Positions 55,630-64,000 of a stretch of 64,000 bases of DNA are shown here, piece after piece (positions within the stretch are counted from its first letter, which is position 1; every line of letters begins with the position of its first letter). Made by a program: the position numbers and the translations under genes. The notes below the pieces were generated by a model. It made no database searches. It was not told the origin of the DNA and saw nothing but the letters and a program-made list of their open reading frames with translations. Source of the DNA: Chionoecetes opilio. Taxonomy: Eukaryota; Arthropoda; Malacostraca; Decapoda; Majidae. Where the stretch lies: contig JACEEZ010000394.1 in NCBI GenBank assembly GCA_016584305.1, positions 1 through 64,000 of the forward strand. The letters are read 5' to 3'.

Positions 55630-56402
55630 CAGGGAGGTCCCGAAGATACGAGCAGTTAGGTTCCACCTGGCATACTCGTAAAGCGAAATCTCGTATAACG
55701 AAACACATAACTAATGGTAAAATATAGGTTTGGTTCCAGGACCCCATCAAAAAAAAAAAAAAAAAAAAAAAAAGACATGTTTTTCAAGCTAAAATAAACC
55801 ATAGCAAACACAACAAACACAGCGTCTATATTACCCACACTGTACTACCTATTCTGTAGAAAAAGCATTCTGAAAGAGAAAATAGCACACAAAATAACAT
55901 AACTGCACATTAATTAAACATAAAACATGCATAACAAGCAAAAAAGACGTTGTAATGTAGGGGACGCCGCGTGATACAAGAGAAGGTAGTGTAGCGGTCT
56001 CAAGGTTGGGGCCGCACACCTGCTTATTACCCCTAAAGGTCAGGCCACGCCATATGCTTAATTACCCTTCAGGTCACGCCTTGCTATGGGTGACCTGACT
56101 GCTGTCCCAGGTTGGGGCCGCACAACTGCTAATTACCCCTAAATGTCAGGCCAAGCCATATGCTTAATTACCCTTCAGGTCACGGCTTGCTAGGGGTGAC
56201 CTCACTGGGGTCAACCAAATCCCCCTTTGTCCAGCCCAGGAGTGGTAGGGCGCACATTTTAAACTCGATAATTTTACTCATCCCAGTTTGAATGTCGTAT
56301 CATTGGATTTTCGATCTCGTATATTGAAAATAGACCCTAATTTACACATCTCGTATCATCGGATTCTCGTATACCGAATGCTCGTATAACGGGACCTCCC
56401 TG
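55630..56402. mobile_element. Tigger-type element (CAGGGAGGTCCCG ends), copy II
   Basis: CAGGGAGGTCCCG and its inverse with TA outside. The opposite arm of element W (57510-57525) shows the empty site GGTGTATATGTCTC, confirming TA duplication. Contains the 125-bp repeat shared with 23.3 kb (55803-55935) and a roughly 100-bp tandem duplication (56005-56210) with GGTTGGGGCCGCACA. Confidence 0.75.
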
Positions 56403-56635
56403 TATATGTCTCTCTTACGACAAAAATATAACCAAAACACAGTGTGGCGTTCAGCATCTCCACAGAAACCATCCCGCCGGCAGGATCTGCTATAACTCAC
56501 TTTCCTGTTGTCATCACACAGCTCAGCACCGCCGCTCCCTTATACCTCACGGCTCACATCCCTGATACTCCTAACCCCTCAACCCCAGAGGCTGTCATCC
56601 TAACTATCATCACCCGCTGATCTCTTCACACTGTC

Positions 56636-56890
56636 TGTCCTCTACTGGAATATTCGCGGCATCCGCTCCCACATACAGGAGACTTTTGTCTCCTTATTTC
56701 ATGCTCTGAGCTTCAAGTTATCTATAGCTGCCTCCGTTAACACTTTCTTATTTACCCCCATATCCTGATTTCGAATTACGATTTAGTTTCCTCTTATTGC
56801 CTTGTTTGTCCTCCAGAAAACAACCCATATGTTTCTCTAAACGTAAATTCTCACTCTACCGAATTCATTGTCTTTAAATTAAGGCTCATT
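56636..56890 (+). pseudogene. LINE endonuclease N-terminal fragment
   Basis: Encodes VLYWNIRGIRSHIQE, the opening motif of LINE ORF2 endonucleases, followed by a region with stops. Likely the 5' part of an ORF2 of the RNase-H LINE type. Confidence 0.6.
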
Positions 56891-57002
56891 TTTTTTTTTT
56901 TGTCTTTTTACATTAAGACTCCCAAATTAAGACTTTAAATTAAGACTAAATTAAGACTTAAGGTTTTGCACTTACTGATTTAGTCTTCTTCCTCTAACAG
57001 AT

Positions 57003-57295
57003 ACTCCGTGGTGTAGGGGAAGCACGCTCGATTCACAACCGAGAAGTCCCGGGTTCGATCCCCGGGCGGAGCGGAAACAGTTGGGCTGTTTCCTTAAAAA
57101 CCCGAGCCCCTGTCCACCCCAGTGATTGGGTACCGGGTGTTAGCCGGGGGTTTATAACCCGCTTCCCGGGGTGCTGGCTTCTGCCAACACTATAAGCACT
57201 AGCAGACAGCTCTCTAGGGGTAGTTTGTGAGCTGTCTGGTTACAGCGGAGATCCATCTCAGCTGTGTCGATACGATGAAATTATTCAAACATCAA
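57003..57295 (+). mobile_element. SINE family 1, tRNA-Val-derived, plus copy
   Basis: Head 57003-57073 with TGGTGTAGGGGAAGC, loop ATTCACA (anticodon CAC) and B box GGTTCGATCCCC; body with CCCGAGCCCCTGTCCACCCC and GAGCTGTCTGGTTACAGCGG; tail near TGAAATTATTCAAACATCA. Close match in reverse to 1062-1362. Confidence 0.82.
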
Positions 57296-58496
57296 ACATC
57301 AGATAAACCTGTTGACATAGGATAAACCAGAGGACTATAGGGTATTCAGAGAGAAGGGTTGATTGATTGATTCAGAGAGGAGTGGAGGTGTACGTGGCAG
57401 CGGGGATTTTTAGTAAACAAACATTTCTAGTTTTCTACTGTCTTGGATCCAGGACTGTTCGTTGAGGTGCCAAGCACTTAAATTACTTCTTGGTTAAATG
57501 TTCGTCGTAAGAGAGACATATACACCTAAAACAGGTACTCAGTGAATGCTTACCTACAAGTAGATATTTCCTGAAGCTTCATTCTGCTTGAACTTGCGTG
57601 TTTTCATGAACAGACAATTTTTAAAGATTGAGTTTTCAAATATTCAATTCTTTTGCCAATATTTTCATCAGCTGCAGAAAAATAAAATGATAAACTACAT
57701 TTTTTATTAAGAACTGTTTCAGTTGTTGTATTGCAGGGTAATTCTGATATGTCCCGAAAAAGTACAGAGAATTTACGGTAAATGATACGGTAAATGATTC
57801 AGGCTCAAAGGGCAGTGGATATGAGAGCGCGAGAAACAGGCTTGAGCGTGAGCTTATTAGAAAACTCCCCATTGAATAGCTACCTAAGCTAACCTCCTAC
57901 AACATTCATCTTGGAAGACGCATGTGTATTTCTTAGGGTATTTTTTGGGGGAAAAAATGCGTCCTATAAGCCGTAAAATACGGTACTTGCATCCTTTATG
58001 CATGCAGCAAGAAAGCTGTGCCTTTCCAGAGGGCTTATCACCCGTTGCCGACCTATACGGCCACGATAAATGTGTGGAGAAGGTGTGTGTGCCGGGGGAG
58101 AGGCAAGCTGTGTGAGGCAGATTGTCGCCCTCCCGTGACGGCATCAGCAAGTTTCTTGCCACGGCTGGAACGGGGCTGGTTTTTTCCCGCGCTTTTTACA
58201 AAAGTCATGTTTTTAGGGAAATAAGTCGTGGAAATGAATTACTTTTTGTGGATTAGGTATTTTGAATGAACATTCAACATCATTTTGTACAGAAAAAAGG
58301 GGTCTGGACTTTAAGGGTAGCGGCAGATTTTTAGATTTTTATTTTGTATTAATTGGGTTAAGGCATAGACCACTGTATACCTGGACTGTTCACGTGACAA
58401 TGTTTTGAAATTACAAGCTGCATAGGGGCCTGCGGCCCACCCGACAAAGAGATATAGTGGTCTATGGACTATCATATAGACTGGTTTATCAGTATA

Positions 58497-60317
58497 TGAG
58501 GCGCCGCGTGTAGAAAGGGGGCTAAGCGCCATTTTCAAAAAGCTGAGAAAATCGCCTTCAAAGTTTGGCGATTTTCAAAACAGTGCCATTTCAAAACGGT
58601 TCGATAGATTTTCATGAAACTTTCACCAAAGCATATTCAAACAGTGGTATAACAGTGGGTAATACAGCAATAATTTTAAAAGTGCTCCTTTAAGTGTTAA
58701 GTGCACTTCAGCAAGAATATCCACTTCAAAAATTTGCAAAAATGACCAAAAAGGTACCCAAACACCAAAATAACCAATAAAAATGTAAAAAATTTTAGTG
58801 TTTCAAGTAATTCAAAACCATTTCCCAAATATTCCAAAAACCTTTGGGTCTTACTTCAGGTAAGTAAAAAAAAGTGTAACAGTAACGGTGTAAAAACATT
58901 TATAAGACCTTTCTCATCTTTCTCACCCTCATCAGAATCTTTCTAAGATTTTCTAAGAAATACTGGCCATATAAAAATTTCTAATGGTAGCGTTGGAATC
59001 CTCATAAATTCCGCTCTTTTGGGCATATAAGCCATACAAAGTTGACTCAGGAAATATCGAGCTACGAAGTGGTGAACGTAAATATTTCTTATTTCTTTTT
59101 ATTTCAATGTTTTTTCTAAGTCGTTAAACCCCGCTATTTACATGTATTTCTTGTTATTTTGTCTTTCATAAGGCAGAATAATATCTTGCGAAACCAACGA
59201 TATAATTTTATAATAATGCCAGGAAAAAAAGAATAATCGTGGTAAAATTTGGGATAACATAACCAAAACATTCGCCGCAGAGTCGGCTTTTACGCGCAGC
59301 CTCGTAGAGACCCCAGACTGAGTCGCAGTGGCCGAAAAAAACTTTTTAAACTTTTCGTGCGTGAAAGGGTTAAACCTATTTTCTACCATAAAATGAATCA
59401 CAGGGCCATCGCCGAAGGCATTTTACGAACACTTTTCCACCCAGTAAAACCCCTTACCGTCTCATAAATGTTTCCAAAACGTCCCAGTACACTGTGTTTA
59501 ATAATAAAATCATAGATTTCACCTCGGTAATAGACAGTAAAGCACAATTCTTGGACATTAATGAGGGTGATTCTTTTCCAAGATGAGTTCAGCTACGCAC
59601 CTACGCATTGATGAACTTGCAAGCAGCACTCCTCGGGCCTCCCCTACTCCACACAGGCCCCATGTCCCCTCTAGTATTGGTCATGTGTGGTATATTGTGG
59701 TCTATTTTGGTCATTATGGTCATGCGCCTTAGCGTCAAACCGACCACACCACCACTTTTCCCCATCAATATGCACTAATACCATATGAAAAAATTATACC
59801 AAAACCCTTCCTGCCGATGTCTATTATTATAAAAAGGATTTATGCAGATTTACTTACTCTTTGGGAGAAATTTGGAGAAATTAGCGCAAGTATAGCAGGA
59901 GACGTCCGAAAACCTCGCACATCTGTTTACAAGCGCCCATATTGCGGCGCGTGGGTGGGAGGGTGGCAGCGCGAGCCAATGAGAACGCCGCGGCGCACAA
60001 CGCTGCAAATTTTCATTTGGGTGGGGCCGCAGCTCGCAAGCTAGAAAGTGAATTCATGCAGACGCGGACATAACACCCTTGCAAAGCGGCTTGAATTCAT
60101 GCAGACGCGGACATAACACCCTTGCAAAGAGGCTGGAAAAAAGAGTGCCATGCTAAATGAATGTTCTGAAAGATTCAATTCTCAGCCTTACAGCTTTGGA
60201 GCTATGAGGTGCTAAGGGACACCAATGGATTGAGCATGTGACAACGCGTCGATTGGTACCAAAAAAGCAATTTTCAAGAAAATGGCGCTTAGCTCCCTTT
60301 CTACACGCGGCGCCTCA
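58497..60317. mobile_element. TIR element Y with TATA target duplication
   Basis: Ends TGAGGCGCCGCGTGTAGAAA, then GGGGGCTAAGCGCCATTTTC, and inverse. TATA flanks both ends (58493-58496, 60318-60321); the right arm of P (about 61465-61490) gives the empty site. 1.82 kb. A 38-bp direct repeat (GAATTCATGCAGACGCGGAC) lies at 60049-60125. Open frames at 59138-59401 (minus) and 59817-60044 (plus) show no motif I recognise. Confidence 0.7.
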
Positions 60318-60533
60318 TATATGATATACTGTAATCTTTGCAAATGTTTGTTCTATAATATTATCAAATAAAAAACAGTAAAACACGCTCAAGAAATGCC
60401 ATTACGAGACTATGAAGAAATATGCATGAACTTAATATTCACTTAACTCTTCGCCATTTAAAACTTTGCGAGTCAACTTTTATCATGAAGGGTATCAATA
60501 GAAGCGCAATTTTATTAGCTTTCCATTGGTATA

Positions 60534-60995
60534 CAGGTTGAAGTTCCCAAACTCGGCAACGTCGGGACCAGCGCCGAGCCGAGTAATGAAATTTTCCGAC
60601 TTTTAGAACGTAGATATATTAAGGGGAAAAAAAGCATCCAACTTCTTCAAAAGGTCAATTTTCTCAGAAATAGTTAACACATTGTTCTTCCTTTTCTTTT
60701 CACTTGCACCAGCAGGTGTTCCTGGACGTTTGGGAGCCATAATACCAATAACAGACCTGTAGAAGTACACAAAATAACAGTGTACACAACTCTACAGTCA
60801 CAACACCACTGAACAATAACAACAAACAAATCGGCGGGAGAAACCAAGCGGCCTAGTGTGGTGGCACCTAGCGGCCGACCCGGCAACTACGCGCCGGGTT
60901 TTGGGTGTTCTGCCGTGTTTTGGAAAATCCGGAACCATAGCAGAGTTTTGGGTGTTGCCGAGTCTTGGGATGCCGAGTTTGGGAACTTCAACCTG
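60534..60995 (-). mobile_element. Short Tigger element with transposase start
   Basis: Ends CAGGTTGAAGTTCCCAAACT and inverse, TA on both sides. On the minus strand about 60740-60625 encodes MAPKRPGTPAGASEKKRKNN then VLTISEKIDLLKKLDA, the psq-type DNA-binding start of a Tigger transposase, then a stop. The rest of the transposase has been deleted. Confidence 0.78.
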
Positions 60996-61630
60996 TATTT
61001 CGTTATCTGATAAATGAATTAGAACCATGCATAAATTAGCATTAAATAAATAAATAAAATCATCAATTGGGTAATTTTCCCGATTGATGATGTTATTTAT
61101 TTACTTATATATTTCGTTTTCTGATAAATGAATTAGCACCATGTATAAATTAGCAATAACTAAATAAATAACCTCATCAATCGGGAAAATTACCCGATTG
61201 ATGATTTTATTTATTTAGTTAACGCTAATTTATGCATAGGGGTAATTCATTTATCAGAAAACGAAATACATCAATGGAAAGCTAATAAAATTGCGCTTCT
61301 ATTGATACCATTCATGATAAAAGTTGACTCGCAAAGTTTTAAATGGCGAAAAGTTGAAGTGAATATTAAGTTCATGCATATTTCTTCAGAGTCTCGTAAT
61401 GGCATTTCTTTAACCTGTTTTACTGTTTTTTATTTGATAATATTATAGAACAAACATTTACGAAGATTACAGTATATCATATATACTGATAAACCAGTCT
61501 ATATGATGCGTATATATATATATATGAATCCGAGCGGCCCTCCGACTTCAGGGCAAGTTCAGGCCCATGTGCAACAGGCCGATATTCCGTGCACAGTCTA
61601 GGTATACAGTGGTCTATGGTTAAGGTTATA

Positions 61631-61720
61631 CAGTGGTCCCTCACGTTTGGCGATTTAATTAGTCTTGCCAAACCATCGGCAAAAGTGAATTTCGCCAAAC
61701 GCGAATAGTACTTTCAATGG
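61631..61720. mobile_element. Tigger-type left end
   Basis: CAGTGGTCCCTCACGTTTGG after TA, then GGCGATTTAATTAG and GCCAAACGCGAA; typical pogo-family terminal style. Right end not found. Confidence 0.45.
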
Positions 61721-61856
61721 GAAAATTATCCATTAGTCTTTGACGAGGCCCGAGTTCACCCTTCTGACCATTTTCGTACTTTAACTTTTCACATCGCATC
61801 GCGTCAATCCAAAAACGTGTAGTTTAAGCTTGCGTAAAACAAAAGGTACCTGTATA

Positions 61857-62115
61857 GTGTTGAGAGTAAGGCGATTGAGGTGGTTTGGACACGTGAAGAG
61901 GTGAGAAGGTGGTGAGGCATTGAGGAGAGCTATTAGAGTGGAAGTTCCAGGTCGCCGTCCACCGGGCAGGCCAAGGAAGACATGGAGGCAGTGTGTTGAA
62001 GAGGATCTGGCAGCATTGGGCATTGAAGAAGTTGAGGCAACGGATAGAGATAGTTGCCATCGGCCGTCTAACCTTATATAAATTATGGGAAAAACTAACG
62101 TTAAACAGAAAGAAG
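61857..62115 (+). pseudogene. LINE C-terminal fragment with GAA tail
   Basis: Encodes RRLRWFGHVKR, one in-frame stop, then GRRPPGRPRKTWRQCVEEDL and LGIEEVEATDRDS, the well-known C-terminal region of many L1/RTE-type LINE reverse transcriptases. Stop near 62078 and a (GAA)n tail at 62100-62115. Confidence 0.8.
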
Positions 62116-62721
62116 AAGAAGAAGGTTAAGGTTATGATATATATACCATAAATCAGGGACACCATGTACAACCAAGTTCAACCATGTACAACCCCATGTA
62201 TCCCAAGAAAAATAATTGTGACCTTTGAATTTTTTGCAATGTACTTTTTTTTTTTTTTTTCTATTTGGTAAACTTGAAATGCTACCTACTCCAATGATAA
62301 TAAATCTACACTAATGACATTAATATGGTACAAGTACTTTGTTCAGATCATCGAAATTACTACAGTATTAGGTAACTCAGTAAAAATGTATGGTTTGCAG
62401 GATATGAATTTTCAAATTTTCAACCCCATTTTTACCAGTCAAACAGATACCGTACACAGAAAAAATTTGACAACATTTTCCTCAGTTAGATATGATGAAA
62501 AGCAATGTGTAAAACCATTATGCCGAGTTTGGGCATGTTATGTATTTTTTGTGTGTAGTATCTCAAAACAAAACTTATGTTTTGAGATACTGTCCAATAA
62601 AGTTTTTGAATACCTTTGATTAATCAGTGATATTATGGCATTAGCTTGTCCTTTAAGTATTATAACACATAAAATCAAGATTTCTTTACATTCAATCATA
62701 CAAAATATTGTGAATATCTCC
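62116..62721. other. No gene recognised
   Basis: AT-rich. A short hairpin at 62561-62590 (TATCTCAAAACA and inverse). The 101-codon open frame 62314-62619 has no recognisable motif. Confidence 0.4.
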
Positions 62722-63042
62722 GATTTTTTTTTTTTTTTTTTTTTGTTTCTTTTTACATCTTGGCCTATAGTGCCTGTAGGCAGTGACTTCCAAGGTTCGG
62801 ATGGTAGGCTCTGGAGGTTCACTTAAGGGCTGTGATGGTTGACCCTCGGCCATGGTGGCGCAGGCAGGATTTTTATAGTGACGCCTGTGATAAGAGGCTC
62901 ATGCCGCCCACCCGTGTCCTTCGATGCACTCGCAATCAGCCACTCGACGGTGCAGAAAGATTTTGGTTTTTGTCGAGGATCGAACTCGGGTCACCCAAGA
63001 ACGCCACTCGGAGATGCTAACCACTCTGCTACAGCCTCCCCA
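62722..63042 (-). mobile_element. SINE family 2, tRNA-derived, copy 2
   Basis: On the minus strand: head 63042-62975 with GTAGCAGAGTGGTTAGCATC and GAGTTCGATCC, body with AGGCTCATGCCGCC and GGTGGCGCAGGCAGGAT (plus-strand view), A-rich tail seen as poly-T at 62725-62745. Its head abuts the zinc-finger exon. Confidence 0.78.
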
Positions 63043-63291
63043 ATCTGACTGGCCACTACCCTTACACACATCCTCACCGACATTGGTGTGAGAAACTTTC
63101 AGTGCCTGGAATGTCTGAAATCATTCACCCTTAAAAACTGCCGTGACAAACACATTCTCACCCACACAGGTGAAAGAAAGTACAATTGTGATATTTGTGG
63201 CACGAGTTTCCTTACCATGACATATGTTGTCAGACATATCAAACACACATGTGAGGTGGAGAGGTCTAGCACATTGAATCCAGGCTTTTAA
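63043..63291 (+). CDS. C2H2 zinc-finger protein, terminal exon (partial)
   Basis: Open from 63049 to TAA at 63289-63291. One full finger, FQCLECLKSFTLKNCRDKHI then LTH (C-x2-C-x12-H-x3-H), a THTGERK linker, and a second, YNCDICGTSFLTMTYVVRHI then KHTC, whose last ligand spacing is unusual (H-x2-H or H-x4-C). A preceding TD.IGVR linker implies more fingers upstream. C-terminal tail EVERSSTLNPGF. Probably a DNA-binding regulator or retroelement-silencing finger protein; upstream exons are not in clean form here. It begins right at a SINE whose end contains CTCTGCTACAG, a possible splice acceptor. Confidence 0.7.
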
Positions 63292-63889
63292 CCCGGTAGC
63301 ACATCAGATTGTCAAATTGGCCCTGCACCAAACTTTGGCCCAGTGCTCTTCCCTGATCTAAGAAGGTCAGCTTGTGCTGCCTATAGCTTCATTGTTGATA
63401 GCTTCATTGTTGTGTCTGCTCTTGAGGTTAGCAGTGTGAATGCTCTTCTTAGACCCACAGTGTGCATACTGGCGCTACATCAGGGATTGGCACACTCGCC
63501 CACAACTGTTCGGGACTGGTATTAGGAGAGGTAGTAAGTATCCAGGCTCAAACATTACTGCTTGGTATGCTATGAAATATCATTATTTTAGGTGAATAGA
63601 CATATAATCACATTTTAATGGCTATTATTCATACATATGAGTTAAGATATGAAAAATACAAGCAAGGCGCTCATCCACGCCTGGCAGAGCGGCCGCGGCA
63701 GCAGCAGCAGCATCATAAGACATTATAATAACCCCAAAATGAGATAAAAAGGAAGAAAAAGTCTCCTGTAAGTTGATAAGTTATCCCTAAAATGTTGGTG
63801 ATTTCTCTCAGCGTCTGACTAGAGAAAGCCAAACAAATTATCACAACTAAAAGAAGAAAAAAAACTAAAGAACAGAGTGGCAAAGGAGA
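63292..63889. other. Likely 3' flank of the zinc-finger exon, no gene seen
   Basis: Unique-looking sequence with a GCAGCAGCAGCAGCA microsatellite at about 63695. The first few hundred bases could be 3'UTR; no clear AATAAA was found close to the stop. Confidence 0.35.
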
Positions 63890-63891
63890 TA

Positions 63892-64000
63892 CACTAAAAC
63901 CCTTATAACTCTGCATTATAACTCGGAATTTGACATAACTCGGCAAGGCAAAGACAGTCGGCAAAATATTCTTACTCTTGCCGAGTAATTATTTTTATTT
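63892..64000. mobile_element. Tigger/pogo left end, cut by window edge
   Basis: CACTAAAACCCTTATAACTC after TA, then AACTCGGCAAGGCAAAGACA as at 37743 and 18201. Confidence 0.8.

Larger units (their letters stand above)
55287..57868. mobile_element. Palindromic element W with nested elements in the middle
   Basis: Arms 55287-55628 and 57515-57868 are inverted copies (GGAGTTTTC tips; GAAACAGTCCTTAATAAAAA and inverse; ACCTGTTTTGGGTGTA and inverse). Between them lie a Tigger-type element, a LINE fragment and a SINE. In copy 1 of the CCGTATTTTACGG element (about 32925-32950) the corresponding site is uninterrupted (GGCTGAATTGAATAGC). Confidence 0.65.
53847..57983. mobile_element. CCGTATTTTACGG element, copy 2, with nested elements
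   Basis: Ends CCGTATTTTACAGCTTATAA and inverse of CCGTATTTTACGGCTTATAG with TA on both sides. Interior matches 31114-33043 (ACAAGAACACTTTCACTATT, GCCAATCTGCCGAGGCGGAA). Nested within: the pogo-type MITE (54209-55070) and palindromic element W (55287-57868). No transposase. Confidence 0.72.
53531..58310. mobile_element. TTAA-flanked fold-back element F3, heavily interrupted
   Basis: Left end ATAATCGTCCAGACC after TTAA (53527-53530), right end GGGGTCTGGACT before TTAA (58311-58314), with a small deletion in the right terminal repeat relative to F1. Own DNA: 53531-53846 and 57986-58310. The CCGTATTTTACGG element copy 2 lies within. Confidence 0.65.
58364..61617. mobile_element. Palindromic element P with two nested insertions
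   Basis: Tips CATAGACCACTGTATACCTG (58364) and its inverse ending at 61617. The inner arms match over several hundred bases (TTTGTTCTATAATATTATCA and inverse; AAGTTGACTCGCAAAGTTTT and inverse), with the centre near 61120-61190 where TCGGGAAAATTACCCGA forms tight hairpins. Insertions at 58497-60317 and 60534-60995 lie in the left arm only. A fragment of the family lies at 27798-27950. Confidence 0.7.

Noticed and set aside
62314..62619. 101-codon frame as a host gene
   Set aside because: AT-rich, no motif, no conserved neighbour or second copy to judge by; left as unassigned.

Overview
This is eukaryotic, repeat-saturated DNA, most probably from an arthropod and plausibly a decapod crustacean. 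Runs of the AACCT/TTAGG telomere-type motif, BEL/Pao, CR1-like and RNase-H LINEs, many pogo/Tigger and Tc1 elements and tRNA-derived SINEs point that way; the species call is inference. I see no bacterial operons, rRNA, CRISPR array or intact single-copy housekeeping gene. The only host-type coding sequence I can support is the 3' end of a C2H2 zinc-finger gene (63.05-63.29 kb) and decayed finger arrays at 41.6-45.8 and 53.3-53.5 kb.

Layout. 0-5.3 kb: a LINE with RNase H, split by a 4.35 kb insertion with matching ends and a CCTGG target duplication; the insertion holds a SINE, a minisatellite-bearing fold-back element, an 80-bp tandem repeat and a hAT-type MITE. 5.3-10.8 kb: 5'-truncated LINE tails stacked head to tail, duplicated as a 1 kb block at 9.8 kb, with an error-rich stretch (about 6.85-9.65 kb) between. 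10.9-15.35 kb: a nearly full CR1-like LINE on the minus strand, inside a fold-back element. 15.8-23.3 kb: nested MITEs with 8-bp, AATT and TTAA target duplications and a Tigger containing a SINE. 23.6-27.3 kb: a Mutator-like element with a frameshifted transposase inside another inverted-repeat element. 27.7-34.6 kb: Tc1/Tigger remnants, MITEs and a LINE tail. 34.6-40.6 kb: Tigger elements, a Harbinger-like element carrying a 1.4 kb telomere-like minisatellite, and a 1.67 kb palindromic Tc1. 41.4-45.8 kb: a second error-rich stretch with a second Mutator-like copy inside a zinc-finger array. 45.8-53.3 kb: a hAT element containing a Tigger that contains a BEL/Pao retrotransposon lacking reverse transcriptase. 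53.5-62.1 kb: nested fold-back elements. 62.7-64 kb: a SINE, the zinc-finger exon and the start of another Tigger.

The main theme is insertion within insertion, up to four deep, and DNA transposons in palindromic form. Because both arms of a palindrome start out identical, an arm without an insertion serves as the empty site for the arm with it, which lets target duplications be read inside this single window. Boundaries and duplications were read by eye; family names rest on termini, duplication length and short protein motifs.
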